The translations under genes and the position numbers were made by a program. A stretch of DNA of 64,000 nt from an uncultured Aquimarina sp. (GTDB taxonomy: Bacteria > Bacteroidota > Bacteroidia > Flavobacteriales > Flavobacteriaceae): assembly GCA_947500545.1 (NCBI GenBank), contig CANMSO010000006.1:186001-250000 (forward strand), given 5' to 3'. Position 1 is the first letter of the stretch. Every line of letters begins with the position of its first letter. Below the pieces are notes generated by a model. It was not told the origin of the DNA. It worked only from the letters and a program-made list of their open reading frames with translations, and searched no databases. Shown in pieces: positions 52,448-59,561 of the stretch.

Positions 52448-53311
52448 TTAACTAAAACTTAACCTCCTAAAAGAAGTAGGTTTCATTTTAGGTTTGATAT
52501 CGGGTAGTATATAATTATTCTCTTTTTTTGATGCACGTTGCTCTCCAATCTGGATCAAATATTCTATAATACTATTTCGTAGTTTCTTATACTCTTCATT
52601 ATGATTTAAAGCAGTTTTATCCCTTGGTCGTTCTAAATTAATCTTATATTCCGGACCAAGTGTAGCTTTAGGTCCGGGTTTAAGCGGAATAATCCGATCG
52701 GCCATCAATATACCTTCATCCACATCATTAGTAATTAACAATGCAGTTTTTTTGTCCTTATTCCAGATCTTAAGAATTTCTTGCTGAAGATTCCCTCTCG
52801 TTAGCGCATCTAAAGCACTAAGTGGTTCGTCCATCAAGATAACATCAGGGCTCATAGACAATGCTCTGGTTACAGAAACCCGTTGTCGCATTCCTCCTGA
52901 AAGTTCTTTTGGCAGCTTATGTATTGCAGGTGAAAGGTTTACCATTTCAACGTAGTCTTCGACACGCTTAACCCTTTCTTTTCTTGACATTTTTTTAAAA
53001 GCTTCTTTTACTGCCATTCCAACATTGTTTTTAACATTAAGCCAGGGCAATAATGAATAATTTTGAAAAATTACTCCACGCTCATGACTAGGTCCCGTTA
53101 CAGGTTCGCCTTTAAACAAAACCTCGCCTTCATCTGGCATTATAAGACCAGAAATAAGATTAATTAAGGTTGTTTTACCACTTCCTGTAAACCCAACTAT
53201 AGCTACAAACTCCCCTTCTTCGATTTCTAGGTTTATATTTGATAATACTTTCGTTCTATATTTACCTACACCAAATGACTTTGATACGTTTCTTAATTCT
53301 ATATATGCCAT
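52448..53311 (-). CDS. nrtC: Nitrate ABC transporter ATP-binding protein (NrtC-like)
   Basis: 287 aa. Walker A GFTGSGKTTLINLISGL, signature ELSGGMRQRVSVTRALSM, Walker B VILMDEPLSALDAL; H-loop region reads LITNDVDEG, so the H-loop His is replaced by Asn, as in some NrtC-class heterodimer partners. The C-terminal ~45 residues extend past the ATPase fold. Ten bp after the permease gene. Confidence 0.88.
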   Translation of the reverse strand: MAYIELRNVSKSFGVGKYRTKVLSNINLEIEEGEFVAIVGFTGSGKTTLINLISGLIMPDEGEVLFKGEPVTGPSHERGVIFQNYSLLPWLNVKNNVGMAVKEAFKKMSRKERVKRVEDYVEMVNLSPAIHKLPKELSGGMRQRVSVTRALSMSPDVILMDEPLSALDALTRGNLQQEILKIWNKDKKTALLITNDVDEGILMADRIIPLKPGPKATLGPEYKINLERPRDKTALNHNEEYKKLRNSIIEYLIQIGEQRASKKENNYILPDIKPKMKPTSFRRLSFS

Positions 53312-53321
53312 ATCTTTAGAC

Positions 53322-54419
53322 TTATGCGTTTTCTTCTGTGAATGTTACAAACTTCTGTATTGTTAACATGATTCTATCCAATAAAAATCCTATGATACCA
53401 ATTACAAACATCGCCACTATGATTTTCGAGTTTGAGTCATTTGCTCCATTCTGAAACTCTTCCCAAACAAACGATCCTAGACCAGGGCTTTGTGCCAACA
53501 ACTCAATAGCAATTAAAACCATCCAAGCTACCGACAATGTAATTCTAAGGCCTGTAAAAATTAAAGGAAAAGAAGATGGTAGAATAATTTTAAATACTTT
53601 CTGCCCTACACTAAGCTGTAACACTTTAGCAACATTTATATAATCTTTGTCTACAGAAGACACTCCCATACTAGTATTTACCAATGTCGCCCACATTGAA
53701 CACAATCCAACACTTATAAACGAAATAATAAATGAACTATCGGTGTCAGAGTTTCTGGTTAACGTTTTCACAATCATGAATACCAAAAGCAACCAAACCA
53801 CTGGGGAAACTGGTTTAAAGATTTGTATCAACCAGTTTACTGATGATCTTAAAGTTTCACTCAACCCAAGCATAATACCTATAGGAACAGCAATAAAAAG
53901 TGCTAATAAAAATCCAGCAAAAACTGTCTTCAAGCTGGTAAAAATCTGATCTACAAATGATGGTCGACCAGTATACTTTATTGCTACCAAACCTTGCTCT
54001 TCTCTTTGCGCATTGGTTGCAGCCACTTTTTCAGCAAAAGCAGTTTTCTTTTCTGAAATGATCCTATGATCTGATAATAACGACTCATAAGCCGTCCAAA
54101 CCTGAGCAGGTGACGGTAACGTATTAGGTTGACAACCAATATCCCCAGATTCAATACATACTCGCATTTCATTTGCAGCAACCTCACCCCTATCTGTTAA
54201 TGCTTTCTCTATACGAGCATCTTTTTCGATATTATACAAATACCTTGCTCCTGAATGCCATACTACCAAAAAAAGCCCTACGGATAAGATCGGTAAAAAC
54301 ACTTTCTTGAATAATACTACCAAATTTTTCTTTACCTCCTCACCGGTTGCCAGTCTGATTGCCGGTTCGAAAAAACCTAAGCCTACAAAGTTTAGGACAT
54401 GAATCGATCGATCTTTCAT
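53322..54419 (-). CDS. nrtB: Nitrate ABC transporter permease (NrtB-like)
   Basis: 365 aa. BPD_transp_1 core in the C-terminal two-thirds (EAA loop near NVAKVLQLSVGQKVFKIILP followed by SSFPLIFTGLRI). A membrane helix near residues 35-55 is followed by an unusual soluble insertion (about 60-150) with C83-like and C91-like cysteines (MRVCIESGDIGCQPNTLPSP) before the next helix. Larger than the ~275-aa cyanobacterial NrtB. Co-transcribed with nrtA and the ATPase genes. Confidence 0.88.
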   Translation of the reverse strand: MKDRSIHVLNFVGLGFFEPAIRLATGEEVKKNLVVLFKKVFLPILSVGLFLVVWHSGARYLYNIEKDARIEKALTDRGEVAANEMRVCIESGDIGCQPNTLPSPAQVWTAYESLLSDHRIISEKKTAFAEKVAATNAQREEQGLVAIKYTGRPSFVDQIFTSLKTVFAGFLLALFIAVPIGIMLGLSETLRSSVNWLIQIFKPVSPVVWLLLVFMIVKTLTRNSDTDSSFIISFISVGLCSMWATLVNTSMGVSSVDKDYINVAKVLQLSVGQKVFKIILPSSFPLIFTGLRITLSVAWMVLIAIELLAQSPGLGSFVWEEFQNGANDSNSKIIVAMFVIGIIGFLLDRIMLTIQKFVTFTEENA

Positions 54420-54513
54420 TTTTTTAAATCTTTTTAAGTTTTCCTATTACCAATCACCAAGTACATACTTTATACCTGATGATTGGAACATGTAATTAGT
54501 TGATAACTTTAGG

Positions 54514-55914
54514 TTATTCAATACTTGAAACACCTTGTGAATTTTCTTTATTTCCGATCCCAAAACTATTAATGTACCCAATAGGATCTTTGGCATCATA
54601 TTTTTTACCATCAATAAAATCTGTAGTTACGGGTTTATATCCATCTGTTTCTGGTAACTCAGATTTTTCTAAGTGACCTTCCGACACTAAAAGGTTAGCA
54701 GCTTTAGTCCATATATCCGGACGATAGATCTCCTTAATTGTTTTTTCGTACCACTCTGCCGGTTTACTTTCTGGTATCTGCCCCCACCTTCTCATTTGAG
54801 TTAAAAACCAAATTCCATCAGAATAGAATGGATAGGTAGCATCATAGCGATAAAACACATTGAAATCCGGCATCTCTCTTTTATCTCCTTTTTCAAATTC
54901 AAAAGTACCTGTCATAGAGTTAGCTAGTACAACCTCATCCGCTCCAACATATTCTGGCATAGATAAAATCTTAACAGCCTCTTTACGATTTCCGGGAGTA
55001 TCTAACCATTTTCCTGCTCTAATCAATGCTTTGGTCACTGCAACGGCTGTATTAGGATATTTCTCAATAAACTTTTTAGTCATCACAAATACTTTTTCCG
55101 GATTATTCTTCCAGATATCATAATTAGTAGTAACAGGAACTCCTATTCCTTTAAAAACAGCTTGTTGATTCCAAGGTTCTCCAACACAATATCCATATAT
55201 TGTTCCTGCCTCAAGCGTAGCTGGCATTTGTGGTGGCGGTGTAACAGAAAGCAACACTTCAGCATCAATTTGTCCTTGAATATTATCTTTAGAATACATT
55301 CCTGGATTTATCCCTGCAGCAGCTAACCAGTATCTTATTTCATAATTATGTGTAGAAACAGGAAATACCATCCCCATTTTAAAAGCCTTACCATCATTTT
55401 TATATGATTCTATAACTGGTTTAAGAGCAGTTGCAGATATTGGATGAATAGGCTTACCATCTTTGTCTAGAGGAACATTAGGTTTCATTTTTTTCCAGAC
55501 ATCATTAGAAACAGTGATACCGTTGCCATTTAAATCCATTGAAAACGGGGTAACTAATTCTGCTTGCCTACCAAATCCAGCACCAGCGGCAATGGGTTGC
55601 CCTGCAAGCATATGAGAACCATCTAATTGCCCATCAATTACACGATCCAGAACATTTTTCCAATTAGATTGTGCTTCAACAGAAACAAAAAGACCTTCAT
55701 CTTCAAAAAAACCTTTTTCCTTTGCAATGGCGAGAGGCGCCATATCCGTCAATTTGATGAAACCAAAGGTTAACTGAGGTTTCTCTATAAGCAGTTTAGA
55801 TGTTTCATCTATAGAAGAATCACTTGACGCAATTCCCTTTTTCTTTTCTCCACCACAAGACACTAAAGCTATGGTAGCAATAATCATTACAACTTTAAAA
55901 CGCATTTTTTTCAT
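54514..55914 (-). CDS. nrtA: Nitrate-binding lipoprotein (NrtA-like)
   Basis: 466 aa lipoprotein (MIIATIALVSCGGEKK). CmpA/NrtA-type periplasmic binding fold: LTFGFIKLTDMAPLAIAKEK, GFFEDEGLFVSVEAQSNWKN, DGSHMLAGQPIAAGAG, YCVGEPWNQQAV. These match the nitrate/bicarbonate branch rather than taurine. First gene of nrtABCD; the operator-promoter is at 55952-55973. Confidence 0.93.
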   Translation of the reverse strand: MKKMRFKVVMIIATIALVSCGGEKKKGIASSDSSIDETSKLLIEKPQLTFGFIKLTDMAPLAIAKEKGFFEDEGLFVSVEAQSNWKNVLDRVIDGQLDGSHMLAGQPIAAGAGFGRQAELVTPFSMDLNGNGITVSNDVWKKMKPNVPLDKDGKPIHPISATALKPVIESYKNDGKAFKMGMVFPVSTHNYEIRYWLAAAGINPGMYSKDNIQGQIDAEVLLSVTPPPQMPATLEAGTIYGYCVGEPWNQQAVFKGIGVPVTTNYDIWKNNPEKVFVMTKKFIEKYPNTAVAVTKALIRAGKWLDTPGNRKEAVKILSMPEYVGADEVVLANSMTGTFEFEKGDKREMPDFNVFYRYDATYPFYSDGIWFLTQMRRWGQIPESKPAEWYEKTIKEIYRPDIWTKAANLLVSEGHLEKSELPETDGYKPVTTDFIDGKKYDAKDPIGYINSFGIGNKENSQGVSSIE

Positions 55915-56290
55915 AATTCTGTGTTTTTAGAATTTCGCTAATAGAATTATTCAAAACTAAGTATTATTACGTATTAAAAGTATGTAAAATTAAGAAAAAA
56001 CACGTATTCATATCATTATTATGCATTACAAAATATTCCATATTCTAAACTGATTATTCAATAATTATAGCCCCTTAAAAATAGAAATAAGACAAAATGA
56101 ATATTATAAATAGTATCTAAGCGCCCTAAAATTAAGGCTTAATAGTTGAAAACATACGGTATAAACATTAAATAAATAATTTAAACTGGAATCATCTCGA
56201 GGAGACAACTCTGCAATTTGTTTATCTAAAAATTATAAGTATTTTTACTTAATAATTATTTTTATTAACCCTAGAATTAAGCACTAGCAC
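55915..56290. other. Divergent intergenic region nrtA / PilJ-domain protein
   Basis: 376 bp without a gene. Contains the nrtA promoter/operator (55952-55973, minus strand). Further TACGTA-like half sites (CACGTATT near 56001) occur toward the plus-strand gene, but no exact TAnnTTTG box is seen for that gene. Confidence 0.5.
55952..55973 (-). promoter_or_regulatory. nrtA promoter with nitrate-regulon operator
   Basis: Minus strand: TACGTAATAATACTTA (55973-55958) running into the -7 box TAGTTTTG (55959-55952), 38 bp before the ATG. One of four promoters with this exact layout. Confidence 0.75.
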
Positions 56291-57124
56291 ATGAAAACAA
56301 AAATTACCATCATTTTTATCTCCTTAATGTTACTAAACACCTTCAAGATTCATTCACAATCTGCAAACTACGGGGCTATTAGTTTCAATAAGGCCGTAAA
56401 TATTTCAGGCAAACAACGAATGCTTTCTCAAAAAATGTCCAAAGCATACCTACTAATTACTAAAGGAATAAATAGCCCTGAAATCAAAAAAGAACTCAAC
56501 TCCAGTAAGTTTATTTTTGAGAAGCAATTAGATATTCTAAGTAAAAATGCTTCCAGCTCAGCCGTGAAACTTTCTATAAAGAAAGTAAGGAAACTCTGGA
56601 GTGGTTTTAAAAAAATAATCGAATCACCACCAAGCTTTATGAATTCTCAGAATATCACAAAACTAAACTCAGATCTATTAAGTGCCTGCCATGAACTAGT
56701 CTTGAGCATTGAAGTCAGCTCCAATTACAGTAACCAGTTCTTTAAAAACAAGAATCAGGATTTGGTAAGCATCATTAACACTTCTGGTAAACAAAGAATG
56801 CTGTCACAAAGACTCTGCTTATATTATACAGCCTCTTCCATGTTTCCTAATGAAAAAATTGAATTCAAGAGAATATTAACTATGGTGTTTGAAGAATTCG
56901 ATGGCGTTATAGGAGATTTGCTTATAAGTAGCTACAACACAACAGAATCTGAAGAAGAGCTCGGATCAGTAATGTCTTTATGGGAAAAATTTCAATCTAA
57001 CAAACGAGGTTTTATTAATGGTAGAGATTTTTCTCTTGAAGAAGTTTACACCATTACCAATGAGCTAACAAAGAGTTTTAACAGAATAACTAGCATTTAT
57101 GAAGTAATTGCTAAAAATTCGTAG
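56291..57124 (+). CDS. Periplasmic protein with two PilJ/NarX-type nitrate-sensor motifs
   Basis: 277 aa with a signal peptide (IIFISLMLLNTFKIHSQSA) and no other membrane helix. Two copies of the PilJ/NIT-type helix motif: NISGKQRMLSQKMSKAYLLI (about residues 36-55) and NTSGKQRMLSQRLCLYYTAS (about 161-180), each heading a helical bundle. In NarX/NarQ and PilJ-N domains the GxxRMxSQ helix carries the residue that binds nitrate. No kinase or output domain is present, so it would be a soluble, freestanding sensor or binding protein in the periplasm. Divergent from nrtA. Confidence 0.75.
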   Translation: MKTKITIIFISLMLLNTFKIHSQSANYGAISFNKAVNISGKQRMLSQKMSKAYLLITKGINSPEIKKELNSSKFIFEKQLDILSKNASSSAVKLSIKKVRKLWSGFKKIIESPPSFMNSQNITKLNSDLLSACHELVLSIEVSSNYSNQFFKNKNQDLVSIINTSGKQRMLSQRLCLYYTASSMFPNEKIEFKRILTMVFEEFDGVIGDLLISSYNTTESEEELGSVMSLWEKFQSNKRGFINGRDFSLEEVYTITNELTKSFNRITSIYEVIAKNS

Positions 57125-57133
57125 TAGAAATGG

Positions 57134-57163
57134 AGCTAGGGAATCATTCCGTATTCCCTAGCT
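57134..57163 (+). terminator. Terminator of the PilJ-domain gene, overlapping the regulator's 3' end
   Basis: Perfect 11-bp stem AGCTAGGGAAT (57134-57144) / ATTCCCTAGCT (57153-57163), then TTTATT. It lies inside the 3' end of the convergent response-regulator gene (stop at 57136). Confidence 0.65.
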
Positions 57164-57813
57164 TTATTACTAAGTTCTAATCCATTTTTGACCCCCATCT
57201 TCTTCATCAAATTAAACCGATGTACTTCTGTAGTACGCTTACTGATATTGAGTTCTGCGGCGATATCTTTATTTGTCTTTCCGGAAATTGCCAGTTGAAG
57301 TATCTGGTTTTCTCTTTTTGTTAAATCAAAAGGATTTTTAGCAATAGTTTCGGGCTCAATACCAGAAGTTACATCATTTGAATATGTATTATCTGCTGAC
57401 CTTATTTTTCTAACTAAGATAGATGACACATCCCCACTAAAATACTTCTCACCCCTGCTCACCATTGAAAGCGCCTTCAAAAATTCTTCTTTACTTGCAC
57501 CCTTTAGAAGATACCCATCAGCGCCTGCGTTAATAGATTGTAAAATATATTCATCAGAATCATGCATGGACAACATTATCGTTTTGGTAGACACCCCGAT
57601 TTTCTTTAACTGTTGTACTGTTTCTATCCCAGACATCTCTGGCATACGTATATCACAAATAGCGATATCCGGCTTCATGGATTCAACTAGCTTTACAGCA
57701 TCAATTCCATTTGATGCTTCTCCGACAACTTTATATCGTTCTTCATCTTCCAGAATCGCACGAATACCATCTCTTACCATAAAATGGTCATCTATTAATA
57801 CTATTTTAATCAT
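57136..57813 (-). CDS. LuxR/NarL-type response regulator of the nitrate island
   Basis: 225 aa: receiver (acidic IDDHFMVRDG; acceptor Asp in PDIAICDIRMPEMSG; Lys in GYLLKGASKEEF) and GerE helix-turn-helix (FDLTKRENQILQLAISGKTN, KDIAAELNISKRTTEVHR). Encoded between the periplasmic PilJ-domain protein and the porin. No kinase gene is adjacent; a PilJ-type sensor gene begins at 63787. Best candidate to bind the shared TAmGTAwTwATACTTA operator. Confidence 0.92.
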   Translation of the reverse strand: MIKIVLIDDHFMVRDGIRAILEDEERYKVVGEASNGIDAVKLVESMKPDIAICDIRMPEMSGIETVQQLKKIGVSTKTIMLSMHDSDEYILQSINAGADGYLLKGASKEEFLKALSMVSRGEKYFSGDVSSILVRKIRSADNTYSNDVTSGIEPETIAKNPFDLTKRENQILQLAISGKTNKDIAAELNISKRTTEVHRFNLMKKMGVKNGLELSNKAREYGMIP

Positions 57814-57947
57814 TGACTTATACTATTTATGAGATTCTAAGTGACGTATGTACTTCTTCGCTCAAATATATGAATATTTCAAAAATGACTAAGTAAGTTT
57901 AGAAAATTAGAACTAAATAGTACTTATTTTTATATTAAAATCATTTT

Positions 57948-57974
57948 AAATCTAAGTATTAATACTTAGATTTG
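57948..57974 (+). promoter_or_regulatory. Porin promoter with a perfect 26-bp palindromic operator
   Basis: AAATCTAAGTATT and its exact complement form a 26-bp palindrome (57948-57973). Its 16-bp core TAAGTATTAATACTTA (57953-57968) runs into the -7 box TAGATTTG (57967-57974). The start codon at 58078 gives a leader of about 97 nt. Being fully palindromic it may also serve the divergent regulator gene. Confidence 0.75.
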
Positions 57975-58077
57975 TTTCAGAATTCATACTAATATAATAG
58001 TAGCTAATAGAATAATTAAATAAGGAAAATATTAAAATTTGTACGGAAACTTTACGCGTACAACAAAAACTATTTAG

Positions 58078-59397
58078 ATGAAAAACAAATTATATCTTAT
58101 CATACTATTAATAGTAATGGTATTTAAGGGAAAAGCACAAGAATTAAGCATCGATGCAGATATTAGACCACGATTAGAATACACAAATGGTTTTGGAAAT
58201 CTAATCCCTGATGGTGTAGATGCAGGATTATTTGTACAACAACGTTCTCGATTAAAATTTGGTTATAAAGAAGAAAAATTCTCTGCATATCTAAGTGTTC
58301 AGGATGTAAGTGTCTGGGGAGACACTCCTCAAATAGCTGTTGCAGACAATAATAATAGTTTCTCGATTGCTCAAGCTTGGATAGATTTCAAGTTTGGAAG
58401 TGGTTGGTCTACCAAATTAGGAAGACAAGCACTATCATACGATGATCAAAGAATTTTTGGAGGATTAGACTGGGCAATGCAAGGACGATTTCATGATGCC
58501 GCATTACTCAAATATACTAAAGAAGGATTTAAACTAGACTTAGGTTTAGCATTTAATCAAAATGGTACGCAAAGACAAACTACTTTATTTGATCCCAACA
58601 ATGGAGGAAATGCCAGAGCTGTTTTTGATTATAAAGGAATGGTGTATGCCTGGTTGCATAAAGACTGGGAAAAGTTTTCAGCAAGTCTTCTTGTTGCAAA
58701 CAATTCTTATCAAAATCTAGATCCAATAGATGGTCAGACACCTGTAGATGGGAATGTAAACAGACAGACTTTTGGAACCCATCTGGTTTCTAAACCAACC
58801 AAAGGTCTTACCATTGCTGCTAACCTATATGGACAAACGGGGGAATTTACAGAAGATGTTGATTTATCAGCATATAACGCAATGTTGGAAATAACTTATA
58901 AACCGGGAAAAACATTATTTGGACTTGGGTTTGAAACTTTAAGTGGTGATGACAATGGCGGTGCAGACGGTGAAATCAAATCTTTCTTTCCAATTTTTGG
59001 AACCAATCACAAGTTTAACGGATATATGGATTATTTCTACGTAGGGAATCATGCTAATAATATTGGTTTAAATGACATCTATGCAAAAACGGTAATCAAG
59101 ACAGGTGAGAAATCAAGTTTACTTATAAAAGCGCATTACTTCTCTGGAGCAGAAAGTCTGGGAGATGATATAGATGATTATCTGGGGACAGAACTTGACC
59201 TTGTATTTACCCAAAAACTACTACCTTTTGCTACTCTAAAAATTGGATACTCGCATATGTTCGCATCTGATTCTATGGAAATCCTAAAAGGTGTTGCGGA
59301 TCCCGCAAGTACTCAAAATTGGGGTTGGGCCATGTTAGTTGTAAAACCAAACTTCTTAAAGTGGAATCCAAAACCTATTGCAACTCCAACAGAATAA
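58078..59397 (+). CDS. Outer-membrane porin (alginate_export-like family) of the nitrate island
   Basis: 439 aa with signal peptide (YLIILLIVMVFKGKAQ) and a beta-barrel pattern to the C-terminus (DIRPRLEYTNGFGN; QRSRLKFGYKEEKF; WIDFKFGSGWSTKLGRQAL; LVVKPNFLKW). The family is named after AlgE-like porins, but this gene shares its operator with nasA, nrtA and nirB and sits beside them, so passage of nitrate/nitrite across the outer membrane is more likely than alginate. Terminator at 59426-59455. Confidence 0.8.
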   Translation: MKNKLYLIILLIVMVFKGKAQELSIDADIRPRLEYTNGFGNLIPDGVDAGLFVQQRSRLKFGYKEEKFSAYLSVQDVSVWGDTPQIAVADNNNSFSIAQAWIDFKFGSGWSTKLGRQALSYDDQRIFGGLDWAMQGRFHDAALLKYTKEGFKLDLGLAFNQNGTQRQTTLFDPNNGGNARAVFDYKGMVYAWLHKDWEKFSASLLVANNSYQNLDPIDGQTPVDGNVNRQTFGTHLVSKPTKGLTIAANLYGQTGEFTEDVDLSAYNAMLEITYKPGKTLFGLGFETLSGDDNGGADGEIKSFFPIFGTNHKFNGYMDYFYVGNHANNIGLNDIYAKTVIKTGEKSSLLIKAHYFSGAESLGDDIDDYLGTELDLVFTQKLLPFATLKIGYSHMFASDSMEILKGVADPASTQNWGWAMLVVKPNFLKWNPKPIATPTE

Positions 59398-59425
59398 AAT
59401 AATAGAATATTTATGTACTATAATC

Positions 59426-59460
59426 ATACCCTGCAAAATGATTTTTGCAGGGTATTCTAT
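59426..59460 (+). terminator. Terminator of the porin gene
   Basis: Perfect 13-bp stem ATACCCTGCAAAA / TTTTGCAGGGTAT with a TGAT loop, followed by TCTATTTATT. It begins 29 bp after the stop. Confidence 0.85.
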
Positions 59461-59495
59461 TTATTATTTAGAAATTCTCAATTGCAGACATCTAT

Positions 59496-59556
59496 AATTA
59501 CGTAATTCTTACTATTTAAATACGTATTAATACTTAATTTTGGATTATAAATACGT
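59496..59556 (+). promoter_or_regulatory. nirB promoter and operator cluster
   Basis: TACGTATTAATACTTA (59521-59536) runs into the -7 box TAATTTTG (59535-59542), 20 bp before the ATG. Two further TACGTA elements flank it: the palindrome AATTACGTAATT (59496-59507) and ATACGTAAT (59551-59559 region). Confidence 0.75.
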
Positions 59557-59561
59557 AATTC

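Noticed and set aside
57948..57973. NarL/NarP 7-2-7 heptamer site
   Set aside because: The spacing is 7-2-7, but the half-sites read TAAGTAT-n2-ATACTTA, the reverse order of the E. coli TACyymT-n2-AkrrGTA pattern, so I do not call it a NarL box.
58078..59397. Porin of the alginate_export family read as part of alginate metabolism
   Set aside because: It lies 48 kb from the alginate operons and shares its operator with nasA, nrtA and nirB; the family name reflects AlgE homology only.
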